From assembly GCA_030247885.1 (NCBI GenBank), contig JAPDRO010000010.1, forward strand, positions 434,001 to 498,000: a stretch of 64,000 bases of DNA. The letters are read 5' to 3'. A program made the translations under genes and the position numbers. The notes under the pieces were generated by a model that saw only the letters and a list, made by a program, of their open reading frames with translations, ran no database searches and was not told the DNA's origin. The DNA comes from Taxawa tesnikishii (nom. ined.) (taxonomy: Eukaryota; Ascomycota; Dothideomycetes; Dothideales). Below, one piece after another: positions 1-11,623 of the stretch (positions are counted from its first letter, which is position 1; each line of letters begins with the position of its first letter).

Positions 1-10
1 AACAGCTCAT

Positions 11-271
11 CTAGGCTTCCTCAGTTGCGAAGATGCGGCGAGCTCCTATCGCGTGGTGATCTAACGTCGCATGCGAATTGCCACTCGGCCTCAAACGAGT
101 CACTTCTAACTTGAGGGCGCCTATCTTAGTCTCACTGTAAGGCACATGGGGACGCGCCTCTTCCGGCGATATGTCTCTTGATCCTTTCCGATTTCTAACG
201 CCGCCACGATGGGCGAACACATGGATGTTACTGAGCTCCTCCAACCGCCTTACATACGTACGTACTGACAT
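11..271 (-). CDS. small hypothetical protein
   Basis: An ATG-initiated frame of 86 residues with no recognisable domain. The composition is that of an ordinary soluble protein, with Arg, Glu and Ser well represented and no long hydrophobic stretch. No signal peptide or membrane segment is visible. The other five frames here are broken or of odd composition. It may be the last exon of a longer gene. It sits alone at the window edge, so neighbours give no clue. I do not recognise it. Confidence 0.35.
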   Translation of the reverse strand: MSVRTYVRRLEELSNIHVFAHRGGVRNRKGSRDISPEEARPHVPYSETKIGALKLEVTRLRPSGNSHATLDHHAIGARRIFATEEA

Positions 272-3200
272 TAAGTCTCCGGCGGATTTCGAGACTAGGT
301 CTTACTCGGTTAAGGAGGATACAGTGGACGCGTCCCGCTCAACTTTGTGGTCTGATGAATGCCACTCTGTGACCAAATAGCTACCAGACCATCGTTCCAT
401 AGGGATGGAACGTACACGCGAACCTATGGCAGCGTTGCTTCTGTGCTTGTCGAGAAAGACTCTAGCGCGTTATATGTTAAAGCTGCCTGATGCTGCAAAG
501 GTTAGCAAGGGCTCTTGGCGGCAAAGAGATTATAAAAGACGTCTTGGTTCTCTGATGGCCTGACTTGGGTCTAGGAATCGAGAGAAACTTGTCTGTTCCT
601 AGGCTGTACGCAAGGTAGTACCTGGACAACATGTGTGTTTTGTTCAAGATCGCCTCTTTACCTATGACCTAACGTTCTGAATGTCAACAACGTAGATTCA
701 CCGACTCTGCCTAGGCAACTCCGTCCGATGACATGATTCTGGGCGATTGATGGTAGTTTAGGGAAACAGATGTTGGTGTATCTAGCTTGTCGACAGTTTG
801 TGCTACTTCTAGACGTGGTCCAAGCTCGCGCTTCGTTCCGGCTCTGCAATTTAGTCTTTCACCCCCAATGCGCATTTTGTTTATGGATCTTAGACTTTAC
901 ACGCTTGAACGCCTCGATTGGGAATTAAACCGATATGTCGTTCTGAGACTGCCACTTGGTTTGCTTACGGGGCGGTGCAAAAACACACGGACTCGATCCT
1001 TGTCTTGTCTCGGGTCAACTTGTTCGACATCAATGGCGGCTACATCGTTAACCTCGGCATCGATGGATTCGGGGATTGATTCCATGGCAACTGTTGTGAG
1101 TCCATGGTCATCACTCACTTCGCGGGAACTTACCTTGAGCTTGCTAGCACACCCCTAAGCATTCTACGTTTCACCACCACGCAATGACATGTTGTGGCTC
1201 CTCTTTAGACATGTTTTCTATCGTAAAAAACAGTGGTCGGGAAGTACGAAGCTGCTCTGATGCTGCTATCCACTAAATGCGCAGAAGTAGTCAGCTTAGT
1301 GTGCTTGTGCAAGTTTTTTGCTGATATGGTTGGTCAGTTTCAAAGTGCATTCGATCTTCTTTCTCTACGCTTGAGATCGACAATGACCGCAAATGGAGGG
1401 GTGTGAACTTACTCAAAAAGACCATCCGGTGCATGTGTGTCCCAAGCGCGTATAATACGATACGTTGATGTGCAGGCCATAGATATCCACTCCACCAAGG
1501 CGAGCGCAGATTTCGACTTGTATCACGTGATAAGTCACATGGCAAAATTTGTGTGGTGCACCAACCGGCAATCTCAATCATCATCTACTATCCTCTCCTT
1601 TTTCTTGTGTAATCAACCCACATATCCCAGGTCTTTCAAGTAATCGGTGCCCTCATGTCGATTATAAAAAGCTATCAAAGACTCGTTCCCCGCATGCGTG
1701 ACTGTAAGTCATAGATGGATTGATGATTTCGGGTAATGGGAACGGCAAACAAAAGGCAAGGGTACCGCAAAAGATGGTCATCGCCGAAATGGCACGAAGA
1801 GCCGCTGGTAAACATGTTGTGACTACTGTTAGCATTGGATGTAATGGGAGACCGAATGGCTCGCAGGAGCGGGCTTTTTCCGGAATGCCGCTTGGCTGAT
1901 GAGGCCATTATAGGTTGTGTAGAATCTGTTATATGGAGTCATGAGTGGGAAGAAAGGGCTCACAATATCAAAGCGTTTGGAAGGTGATGCTTGCCAACGG
2001 TCAAGACTATAGATGCTGCATTGGCGCACTTACTAGATTTGTTTATATCATTCGAGCCTACCAGAGATGCTGGTAAAAACCCGTAGAGTTCAGCCTTCGC
2101 AACAAACACGGAAATGCGTTGTCAACGTGGCGCAGTGTATAATCAGTTACGTTTGCAATGGAACGGATAGCCATGGGCTACAAGCCTTATCCAGTCAGCA
2201 CTGGATGCACTAACAGTGATCGAACTACAACGTAAGAGCTCAGTACCACGGTCATGCTGCATGTTTCCTCCGTGTTCTTCTCAGCCGCGTTTCGTAGAGC
2301 GAGATATATGAGCGAAACGAGCTCGAGAGACGGAATCAACACGTTACGAATGCCGCGATGCTTTCCATAGAAAGAGTGCGACACACCGAAGACTCTGCTG
2401 AATTCCTAAACTTGGAGTGCGATGGTCTCCGAATATTGAAGAGGTATTCTGGCAAACAGCACTTTTGGACCGTTGGCTTGGTTTTAAGCGCAATGCTCGC
2501 GCAATCGTTCCGTCGTGTCGGCTCCAAATCGCATCCAACCGTCCACTTAGGTTTGGAAACTTGAATGGGGCGGTTCTCTAGATCGGTATTGCGAAGGTTT
2601 TCGACACAAGACTTACTGCAATCCTCCTAGTACACTTTCGACGCTCGTCAGTAAGTTTTGCTTCTCATATCATTGAGCATCGTACATAGTTGCTGCTGCA
2701 TGGTCCGATTGCAATATCACGTCGGCCGTAACCATGTGTTGCTATACACCAGGCCACGTAACCCGGTGTACTGTACCACGTCAAGAACTTACACTGGACT
2801 CGAGATATCTGGGCTTGCAACTGCTTGGTCTTCCTGTGTGGCGGATATGCGGTCCAGTCAACGGTAGGCGTACTTGGACCGCGTCTTGGAATGTGTACCG
2901 AAGGTAGCCCATCCTGGAGTGGATGCTGTTCTTGCGGACAACGCACGGCCGATCCGAACAATGTTGCAATGCTCGGGGTCCCGGAGATGTTGCAGAAGAA
3001 AGTCCCAATTGCATGCAACAATAATGCCTTCCACGCAAAACGTGCTCCAGCAGATCGTATCAAGAGTCTCGTACAGATCTGCCTTCTCGTCCCTTCCACA
3101 TGCTGTGCCTCCTAATCGAGAGTATCCTACGAGCGACCGAACAAATGACTAAGGAAGGCCTTGCAACAAGAACGCCAGCATTGTGATGCTCGCTGCTCGC

Positions 3201-3473
3201 TGCGCGCCCGTCAGCGGAGCTCCACGAGAGGGCAAGATGGAATCATGAGCAAGCCTGCCAATGACGATGGGCTGGGATCAATACGTGTGCATGGAACAGC
3301 GAGAGCTGCCCCAGGTCTAGCAGCATCGCAAAGACTGGGCATGGCTTTGGACTGACTACGTGAGAGGAGGGCGGGGAGTACAGAACCCATCCTCCGTCTG
3401 CCGTCGCTCCGCACCTCCCGCCCGTCGTGACGCGACCTGACCCCGGACCGGGGAAAATGTTCTCCCGCCGCCA
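272..3473. other. about 3.2 kb without a convincing gene
   Basis: All open frames are short and none has a recognisable domain. The best are a minus frame at 1675-1908 (ATG, 77 codons) and minus codons at 897-1118. The latter has natural composition but no ATG, and a GTAAGT lies just upstream of it, so it may be an exon. I see no repeat, tRNA or transposon end. The stretch could be decayed sequence or hold multi-exon genes that I cannot assemble. Confidence 0.4.
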
Positions 3474-3574
3474 CTTCCCGTTTCCCGTTTCCTGACCTGG
3501 TCACAGTCACATCGCCGTTCGAGTCAGAAACACCACTGTGAAGACAGCTGTTGCCGTCCCCTTTCCCGTTTCTT
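3474..3574. promoter_or_regulatory. repeated TTCCCGTTTCCC motif
   Basis: Two copies of the motif TTTCCCGTTTC lie here, at 3474-3492 (tandem) and 3562-3574, in a GC-rich stretch. The reverse complement, GGGAAACGGGAA, recurs upstream of the genes starting at 36283 and 55671. A promoter role is inferred only from that recurrence. Confidence 0.35.
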
Positions 3575-3699
3575 GGATCCCGTCTCCGTCATGCCGCCGT
3601 TCTTTCGGGCGGACGGCACAGTTTGCTCGTTCGCCTCGGTGCCGACGCACGGATCAGCGCCGCACTTATACAGAAAGGATGCCAGCTAAACGCCGTGTG

Positions 3700-4140
3700 G
3701 GTTGTCTTTAATTGTGCGCGCCTTTCACCACTCATTAAAGAAAAAAGTGCTCTAAGGAGAGACATCGCCGACATTGATGATGCAGAGAGACAAAAGTTGA
3801 TGATGCCGAGTCTCGTACAGTAAAGAAGCACCAGGAGTATCAACAGGCGCTGCGACAGGCAGATAAGCGGATGAAGTAGCACACATCGGACCTCAAGGAA
3901 TCACAGTCCCTCTCTACATCTGAAAGCAGGCTTCTAGGTGACATAGACCGACAGATCGAGTCCTTATAGCAGGCATATAGGGAAGCGCAACGAATATTAC
4001 AAGATATGCAACGTCTCGCGGGTTTGAAGAATGATATATTAGCGGAAGTGATGCGAAGTCGGGATTGTCATCATCGCAAAGAAGCACTTGGGATCTGGCA
4101 AGAGCTTGGATTGAACCATCCACTCTATGAGTATGTATAA
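3700..4140 (+). pseudogene. decayed coiled-coil protein gene
   Basis: Two plus-strand frames join into a strongly charged, heptad-like sequence rich in Lys, Glu, Gln, Arg and Leu. The first piece, about 3735-3800, reads LIKEKSALRRDIADIDDAER. The second runs from about 3790 to 4140 and includes EYQQALRQADKRMK and HHRKEALGIWQELGLNHP. A one-base frame change near 3795 separates them, and two in-frame TAG codons interrupt the second (near 3877 and 3967). No ATG is convincing. I read this as a pseudogene of a host coiled-coil protein of unknown function. A rapidly evolving gene with unseen introns is the alternative. Confidence 0.5.
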
Positions 4141-5341
4141 TCCTGGAGCTATATAACGAGTAACGTTAGATCTTATACCTACATATCCATCCGTCTGTCC
4201 CAGCTGAATGCAAGTCTTGCGATCATTCACCGGGAGTCTCGGGTCAAGGCTGATCATCAAGCTCCAGCGTGGACAGATGCATCGTAGCACAAGCAAGATA
4301 CAATATGCGAGGTTGGAGAGCTATAAAGTATGTACTTGGCTGGGTTGAAGCGGACGTAAGACCGGTGTATACGGTCCTGATGCGATTCATAGGAGTTTTA
4401 GCCATTGCTTCTTTTCTACCTAACTATGCAATCTACATAAAATAGTACAAAAACTCCGAAGCCCGACCTAGGAGTGGGGATGTCGAGTTACGGGTCAGTA
4501 TATAGACGAGCGGACAGAGCAAGCGTGCAGAAGCACGTCCGCAAAGCGTGCGAGCCAGGCGCTCCAAATACGAGGTGTGTTGTTTCTTGAACGAATGGAG
4601 CCAAGGCTGATATGCCCAAGAGTGCCAGCATAATGCAGCCTGTTCGCATGTTGGGACACTGTCGCTTGTTTGCGATGGGACCACGTAGCTGGAAACGATT
4701 GGCGCGGAGATGCCGGCGGCAGAAGACTCCATGTGTATGGTCCGTCGATAGGACTATTACAAAGCGAGACATGGTCGAACGGATCGCCGGGCCGGTACCG
4801 CAACTGGAGCGCGTATCTGCTCCTGTCTATGCTGGTCCTTTGTGCTCTCCGTCCAGCCAGCTCTTGAGTATTGCTGAGTGTCAGACTTCCCTATCGCCCC
4901 TTGCCAAGCAAGCAAGTGCTTTGTAACACTGCTACTTTGCTGCATGCGCGTGGAGGTGGAGTGCCTCAAAGATGATTCCGCCTTCTGCCGCGCTGCGGGT
5001 TGTTGAAGATGTTTGCTCGTTTGGATTTGTGTGTTGATTTCAAGAGATGTTCCATACTCTTGCGGGTCTGTTTTACACTGAGGTTGAAGGATACGGAGGT
5101 AGAGTGGCTGCTATGGGATTGCGATACCTTCCATATGTGGCATGCCATCAAAGTCGCAGCATATACTCTTCCGCGCACTTCTGGCATTGAGGTTGGTAGA
5201 CGCCCGTGGAGGCGTGAGTAACATCTCGAGCTGGCAGTCGCATATCCGTGGTGGGCGATTCACATGTCGGATGTCTGTGGTAGGGGGATTAGCGAACATC
5301 TCGGCTGCGTTTCCTCTAAACTATCGTTCACTTCGTCTGTT
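4141..5341. other. about 1.2 kb without a supported gene
   Basis: Only short frames are present. The plus frame at 5000-5221 contains the Trp-rich phrase EVEWLLWDCDTFHMWHAI and could be an isolated exon, but no start, partner exon or family is visible. No repeat or transposon end is seen. Confidence 0.35.
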
Positions 5342-6389
5342 TCACCTCTGCGAACCGATCATCAGCGCAGGCGCCATGGGTTGTGGCTGGCTTGTTTCCA
5401 AATAGTCCACCTCTTGCAGCACTTCCGGAGCTAGTACTGTGATCCCTTTGAGCGACTCCAGGTAGTGTTCAGGCGTTGGAGCGGCCGAATAGGTTGACTT
5501 GGTATTGGCTGCAGTGCTTCCGTAAACATCAGTGATTGCGCCAGAAATGTTGGTCGCGCTGAAGCCTTCAGACCATGTATTCATGCTGGAAGCGCCCGCT
5601 CGTCCGTTGTAGTGAACATGTCTGTAACCTCCGTTATATCCGATGCCGCTTATCGTGGCTGAGATGCCCGTCTCTGTTGCGGTTCTCGATCCATTGCTCG
5701 TAGCTGCTTCGCAGTGCTGTTGTCGCCGGTCACGAACGTCGCGCAGATGCCTGCTGAGGATGGTGAACTGTTGCTTCTACTTCATACTGTGATCGTATTG
5801 TCGCTAGTGATGGTCTCCATCCAGCTAACTGCTTTGTGAATGGTAAAGCTCGGTCAACAGTATGCTCGGAGGACATTCGGGAGATTCGATGTCGGTAACC
5901 TGGGCGGAGCCATCCGTATGTGTTACATCCGCCTCACAAATAGCCGTTGTCGATCATGTCATCCGTGTTCGGCGACAGATGAGTTTGTAGCGTCTAGGAG
6001 AAGATGAATGGCGACGTCATTCCCTGGGGAGAAGCCCAGGGCGGTAAGACAGAATTGAGGACAAAGGGCGCCGATGCTCGGCTTTCTCCACTAAACAGCA
6101 CGGCGCATGGATCACTCCAAAACTCGTAACGCTTTACAAGCGCGATAACAGAGACAAAGGTTCTTTCCAATACCAATACCACTCAGTGACGATGCTCGTG
6201 AGTCGGGTACGCTTGTTCCACATGTGTGAGATCTGCAAGGTGCCGTCGTGGAATCCCGTCAACTGCTGCCGTTGTAGATGTAAATTCTGAACGCTCGAAA
6301 AGCCCGTCTGCCTCACCACGTGAAGGTAGCACAAGCGCCTTCCAAGCTTGTCTACATACCCTGTTCGTTACATAACGCGTCTTCAGCAT
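5342..6389 (-). pseudogene. degenerate gene, possibly for a secreted glycoprotein
   Basis: Several minus-strand pieces in different frames have natural protein composition. The last, up to about 5720, is rich in Thr, Ser, Asn and Gly (for example SATISGIGYNGGYRHVHYNG) and ends MIGSQR before a stop at 5342. An upstream piece around 5860-5940 contains ECPPSILLTELYHSQ. Another at 5994-6180 contains SVIALVKRYEFWSDPCAVLF. They cannot be joined without several frame changes, so I call it a decayed gene. Possible N-glycosylation sites and the Gly/Ser/Thr richness suggest an extracellular protein, but this is inference and the family is unknown. Confidence 0.3.
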
Positions 6390-6827
6390 CCTACATTCAT
6401 CACCTTGTGCTTCAAGACTCTCATCGCACGTTGCTTCTGGTTTGTCGCATTGCGACGATCTATTGCGCGAAGAATCCCAAGGCTTCTAAAGAGTAGGCAT
6501 CGCTTGTAACGCGTGTATTAGGCAGGAAAAGGCTCTACAGGGGAATGGAACCCGTCAGATGTATCTGAATAGGTCTGAATCCCGTGAATGCTTTGTCTAC
6601 TTGAACTTTTTCATTTACTTGTACAACGCGACTGCGGTGTCGGCATGTCGCCTATTGACGCCAACATTGGGCTGCTTGTGCAGCGGGATGGACCGCACCG
6701 CACCGCACCCGTTTACGAGGCCCGCTGCCCCACTCCGGAGGGTCCATATCCGGCGTGATCGACTCAGCGATGCCATAGGATTCTAGCCGCGGGTCCGGCT
6801 CTCTGGGCATGCCATGTCTGCGCCTAC

Positions 6828-7500
6828 TCAGATACTGCATCTTGGCACAGTCGCACTCTCATTTTCTCTGTCAGAGCCATTCGCGGATCTGGATCCATTC
6901 TGAGGCGCAGCGATTGATTGATTGTTTCCGTTCCCTGATAGCGGCTGTAGAGGCATGGAAGCTTCGACGTCGGTGGTATGGGATTTGGACTCGAGAGCCG
7001 TCCGATGAATCTCGTTGACTATCGCCACCTCGTCCGGCAGAGCCGGAGACGCCTGTTGTGCAGGCACATCGCTCTCCATCGCATGGGAACGCCGGAACAC
7101 GTGACTCAAGGTAATGTCCGGATGCTATTGCTGACTGCCGGGAGGAGTGATGTCTGCCTGTGAGTTGGTGTTGGCCTGGGTCGACACGCTTAGCAAAATT
7201 GGGGCTGTAGATATTCATGGCTGCGAAAGGCTGGAGCGGTTGGACGCCCAAGCTTAGGTGTTTCTGAACTTGGAGGCGACGCGACCTGTAAAGAGGATCG
7301 ACGCCGAAGACGAACAGTGGCGGCGGGACGGAGTGGTCGGGTGCAGAAACGATGTCCTGCGCTTGTTGGCGGCGCGCGGGTTTGATCGGGAAGAGCAGCA
7401 TTGGAGCTGGGGTGGGAGCGTGAAAAGATTCGCGCTCAAGAGACCATGAGAGAAGTGCACACGCAAGCTGATTTGGTGTGCTCCGGTCAGGCAAATGTTG
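6828..7500 (-). pseudogene. probable broken gene, Ser/Pro/Asn-rich protein
   Basis: The minus frame ending at 6828 has a natural, polar composition (MESDVPAQQASPALPDEVAI, then Asn/Ser/Gly-rich to SATVPRCSI). Upstream, the same strand carries FVFGVDPLYRSRRLQVQKH and MNIYSPNFAKR in another frame. Joining them requires a frame change near 7185 and passing a TAG near 7122. No domain is recognised. Either this is a pseudogene or the exon borders have escaped me. Confidence 0.3.
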
Positions 7501-7714
7501 CCACACTACAACCTCGACTCGTATTGACTTGTGATTGTTGTCTGTTGCTCCTATGAGTATTGCATGCAGCTGTACCGTCGCCCTAGGGTTCATAATGCTG
7601 AAACTGCGCTCGTTCGCTTTGGAGTTGAACGCTTGTGCATCGTATGGCGAGACCGTCTGATCACCCGCTTTTTCCTCCTGGCTGTAATGACCGCGCTTGG
7701 CTTGTCGTTGCTTG

Positions 7715-8384
7715 TCATAGCTGCCGGCTTCTCAATACCACCAACAACATCCATGGCAGACGTAGCACTGCCGGCACACGCCTTTCGCTTTCCCTTTCCT
7801 TTCCCCTGTTTGCAAGTCGAGCTATTACCGCTGGCCTTTGGTCTGGCGGTAGTTCGTCATCGCTTGTGACCGTTTCCTCATCCTCCCTTCTCAACTGCTC
7901 TATCCTATCCTCGTACTCTTGGCGTAACTCTTCTGGTGTAAAGCCCCTTTTGTACCGCTGTGCAATCTCCGTCCCGTATTTGCCCTCGCGGAGAAAGTGG
8001 ATGAATTGGGAGCGATCATATTCTTCACGCACTTTGCGGCCAAAGGCTGGGTCGTAGTAGGAGAAGACCGGGTTGGGTGGAGACGGGAGAGACTGGTAGT
8101 CAAACGAGAGAGGATCAAACCCGTCGCATGAGGAAGGTGAAGGGGGCAGTCGAACAGTAGGCTCGAACTAATGGCTTGCGCAGGTGCCGGTGCGGGTAAC
8201 ACGGTAGAGGGCGGACTGTGTCGCGAGAAGGCGTGTCGCGAGACACGCACCGTCTTGTAAATAGAGACAGGGGACGTGGAGGAGACCGGCGTAGAAGAGC
8301 GTGCCTTTTTGTAGGTAGGGAGGTGAGCGGAGACGGCTGCGGCGACGGTGGAATTTTGCGCTTCAGACTGGATCCTGTATCCAT
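7715..8384 (-). CDS. hypothetical protein, one intron
   Basis: Exon 1 runs 8384-8247 from an ATG, the intron 8246-8168 (GTGTCT to TTAG, 79 bases) and exon 2 8167-7715, giving about 196 residues in phase. The N-terminus is Pro/Ser/Arg-rich with a KRK cluster. The middle is acidic and helical (GFTPEELRQEYEDRIEQLRR) and ends in a short hydrophobic tail. No domain is recognised. The 5' splice site is not ideal; GTGCGT six bases upstream is a rival but would force another frame. The Fot1/pogo transposon begins 102 bases upstream of the start codon, so it may have cut into the promoter. Confidence 0.5.
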
Positions 8385-8485
8385 ATCTTGCAAGCTCCTA
8401 GTCCTAACGAAATTGTTGGTGGTTCTAGTACATTCGCATTAGTTCTTGGGATGTAAGAGGAGAGGATACTATGTCATGCATGATA

Positions 8486-8526
8486 GAAGTCTTCCCCACC
8501 GTGTGCACAGACCCACCGCGTGCAAC
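8486..8526. repeat. left terminal inverted repeat of the Fot1/pogo element
   Basis: 41 bases, exactly the reverse complement of 10572-10612. It contains CCCACCGTGTGCA and CCCACCGCGTGCA spaced 17 bases start to start, probably two tandem transposase binding sites. Confidence 0.95.
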
Positions 8527-8643
8527 AAACAAAGCTTGCTGATTCTTCAATTCATCAATTGATTCTACCAGCTACACGAATCAGTACGGAACAAGATTCA
8601 AGCTACGTATTTCCAAATCAATGCTCAATCACCCTAACAAGTT

Positions 8644-10518
8644 TCATTCTGATAGGTGCGCTGGTGCACGAATAGTTCTCCCTGACCTTGACTTGAGCTG
8701 TTTTGGTGCCTTTGGAGCACTTGGAGGTTCCTCTGTGACTACAGGCTTTGTAGGTACCTGTTGCTTCCTTGGTCTTCCTCTTGGCCTCTTCTTCTGAGCC
8801 TTTACCTTCAACTTAGCCTGTCTCTGAGCCTTTCTGGCTACTCTCTCTGCCTCCCTTTGAGCCTTCTCCGAAGCCTTAGAGGCCTTGCGAGCAGCTTGAG
8901 CCACAGCTCTGTCGTCACGCCTCTTTTGAGCCTCCTGCTCCTTCCTGACCTTGTCAACAGCTCTCTCTTGAGCCCTCTGCTCTCTGTTCTCTCTCTCTTG
9001 CTCCTTCTCTTGCTCCCTCTGGTCTTGAAGCTTAAGGGCAGCCCTTACCTTGCTAGGGCTGAAAAGAATTGCTCCAGAGCCCTCATCAGCTCTAAACTGC
9101 TCAATCAACTTCTTACCACGCTTCCTCTTCTTCTTCTCATGCCTTAGAGCCTCCATTACCTGCTGCTTACTAAGCCTCTCAAGCGTGGCCTCTGCCCTGC
9201 TCTTCTGGAGATCATCACCAAGCCTCTTGATGACTTTCTTGGTCTTCCTGTCTACTGTCTTGTTGATGATTGCTCTTAGCTTTCTCATACCAGAAGGAGA
9301 GTCCCAGCAAGCAGAAGGGCTGCTTGATGCCCCTCTGCCTGGCCCTCTTGGTGTTGGTTCTCTCTGGTTCCTTGGCTTGAGCTTATCAAGCACTAAAGCA
9401 GGGTCAAAGGGAACAGGCCGGTCTTACTCCAGCTGGAAGCGATGTTCTTGTCTGTGAAGGCCTTGTGCCATGCTGGATAGAAGCACTTGAAAAATCTCTC
9501 TTAGTCATCCTTGTCTGGCCCTCTGAGAGCCTAGTCTGCTGTTCAAGCAGCTGACTGTAATAGGTGGCCAGAGGAGCGAAGCAACCAACATCTAGAGGCT
9601 GCAGTCTGTGTGTAGAGTGAGGAGGATACACAGCAACAAGGATCTTATGCTGCTGAGCCCATTCAATGAACTTCAGAGTCACATGAGATCCATGACCATC
9701 AACAAACAACAGCCTCCAATCTCTCCTTGCCTTGTCTTGGGTTTTCTTGTCAAACAAGTCTTCCAGCCACTTGAAACCGATCTCATCAGAAGTCCAGCCA
9801 CTTGGTGAAGAGGTAAACCAAGCTTGGTGTTCATTGCAGTTGAAGTCTTGGACCCATGAGTCTTGGATAGAGCCAGAAGTACTGTCATAGATCAAGAGAG
9901 GGGTAAAGCTGTTCCATCCGCACATATCGTAGCCACAACTGTGATCCACTCTCTTGATCCATCTTGGCCAGCTCCAAGAAGCTTCTGAGATGCCCATAGG
10001 TCTCTTGGAAAAATTCGTTTAGCCTTGGTGATCCTTCCAAGAAGAAAGCCCTTCTCGTCCATGTTGTAGGTGTTCTCAGGCAGTATCCGGTACTCATCCA
10101 TTTTCTTGCTAATGATGGAGAAATAGCGCTCAAAGGAAGCCACGGAGTCAGCTTGGTGCCTTTCCAGGTCCAGATTGTTGAGATATCGAGAGTCTAGCTC
10201 ATCCTTGTGCCTCTCAACAAACCTTGAACACCAGTTATGCCCAGGAGCTCTTCCACCAAGCTGAGCGGCTATCTCAGCTACGATCGCTGGTGTAGGTGGA
10301 AGGCATCGATCACACAGCTGTCTGATATGCAGCAAAAGCTGCTGTTCTTGTTGCTGGTTCAGGAACCTGGAATCTTCAACGACTTGGCTCCTATCAGTGG
10401 TGATGCCCTTCCATCTTCTCCAGAGGGTCGATCTGACGAGTTTGTACTTTGCTGCTGTAGCAGCTACATTCGGAGAGTTAGAGACACGTAACTCAGCAAT
10501 TGCTTCATCCATATTCAT
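8644..10518 (-). CDS. Fot1/pogo transposase, three single-base frame breaks
   Basis: Cuts and pastes its own element; it acts in the nucleus. About 625 residues once three one-base losses are allowed for. An N-terminal helix-turn-helix (AATAAKYKLVRSTLWRRWKG) is followed by a CENP-B/Tc5-type DNA-binding region (about residues 60-130). The DDE_1 core shows its three acidic motifs: YNMDEKGF, FVDGHGSH and LQPLDV. The C-terminus is Lys/Arg/Gln-rich, coiled, with an AT-hook-like RPRGRPRK. The breaks are at a C run (9900-9903), a T run (9491-9495) and a T triplet (9406-9408), each one base short. No other damage is seen, so the copy is either very young or hit by assembly errors. Start is the ATG at 10518; the open frame extends to a TTG at 10530. 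Confidence 0.9.
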
Positions 10519-10571
10519 TGTTTTGAGCAAGTTATCTTGAAATGAGCGTCAATTGTTGTTGCATGAAACGC

Positions 10572-10612
10572 GTTGCACGCGGTGGGTCTGTGCACACGGT
10601 GGGGAAGACTTC
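10572..10612. repeat. right terminal inverted repeat of the Fot1/pogo element
   Basis: 41 bases, exactly the reverse complement of 8486-8526, followed by the TA duplication. The two 13-base direct repeats are mirrored here. Confidence 0.95.
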
Positions 10613-11290
10613 TACAGTCTGGGGTGTAAGAAGCCTGCCACGTGCCCGCAAATGGGAAATACAACAAACCCCCTTACGATATAGAGCGTTCCATGATGAC
10701 CATCGTTATCGTCCCTCACAGTTCGGAACAAGTAAAGGTTCAATGTACATCAACATAGAACTGCTGCTGCATTCCGCCTGCTGTGTAACGACAGCTCCAT
10801 GGTCACGTGATGCTGAACCATGTAAACAGCCTGTCTTCCACCTGTCTTCCCAGTCCTTGTTTTTCGCGCAGCAGCTTAGTACACGACTGCTACCTACACC
10901 TTGCTTCCTGACATATCCTCCTCCGTCATATTCAAAACCTTGCCCGACCTATCCCAACCTAACATGTCTTCTGACCACGCTGCTTCGCCTGCTAATTCAG
11001 ACGCGACTGTCGAAGAAAACGTGGCCGAGCATTATCACCGCTTTGCAAGATTGACTCCATACAACAAGGCAGCAAAGATCGCCTTCCACGGCGTGGTTGA
11101 ACAAATGCAGCTACAGCCAAATCCGTTCGAGCACCACCAACAGTTTGTTGAGTATGATACATGTCAGGTGGGTCCATTCTATTTCTCAACTAAGCTTACA
11201 CCGATGTCCATAGAACCGGAGAGTATGTTAGTGTTCTCAACAGACAATCAGGCTGCTTCAAGTTGCTGTTGTACACTGACCGCATATTTA

Positions 11291-11456
11291 GCGCAGACCG
11301 CGGGGAAGCCGACAAGGTGGAGAAGCCGACCATTTAGCTCGTACAGGCACTCATAAGCCCGATCAAGTAAGAGACCAGCTTTGATAGACACGATATAAAT
11401 TGAAGAAAGGGTCCTGGTCCGCAACCCCACCTGGTCGGCTTTTCCACGGTTTGCGT
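11291..11456. mobile_element. MITE A, 166 bases
   Basis: Ends GCGCAGACCGCGG and (reverse complement) ACGCAAACCGTGG, flanked by TA at 11289-11290 and 11457-11458. Inside each end lie two copies of GAAGCCGAC with a 17-base period. Its ends are more diverged than those of the other copies, so it is probably the oldest. Confidence 0.8.
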
Positions 11457-11458
11457 TA

Positions 11459-11623
11459 ACGTAAACCGCGGGAAGCGAAACAGCCTGGGAAGCGAAACAT
11501 CTCTGCGAACATACAATCACGCTAAGGGTATCTTGAGGAATATAGGGAATATACGCCGAGCGTGATTGTATGTTCGCAGAGATGTTTCGCTACCCAGGCT
11601 GTTTCGCTTCCCGCGGTTTACGT
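11459..11623. mobile_element. MITE B, 165 bases
   Basis: Ends ACGTAAACCGCGG on both sides, flanked by TA at 11457-11458 and 11624-11625. Each end carries two copies of GGGAAGCGAAACA spaced 17 bases. It abuts MITE A, sharing the TA between them, which suggests insertion into MITE A's target duplication. Confidence 0.9.

Larger units (their letters stand above)
8486..10612 (-). mobile_element. complete Fot1/pogo-type DNA transposon
   Basis: A 2,127-base element with perfect 41-base terminal inverted repeats at 8486-8526 and 10572-10612, flanked by a TA duplication at 8484-8485 and 10613-10614. The ends start GAAGTCTTCCCC. Each end contains two direct copies of CCCACCGYGTGCA with a 17-base period. 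One transposase gene is read on the minus strand. Perfect ends and a clean target duplication indicate a recent insertion. The element belongs to the Tc1/mariner superfamily (pogo/Fot1 branch), judged by the CENP-B-type DNA-binding region, the DDD catalytic motifs and TA target. Confidence 0.93.

Noticed and set aside
8761-9457. Two long Leu/Ser-rich plus-strand frames
   Set aside because: They are antisense shadows of the Gln/Lys/Arg-rich transposase C-terminus.
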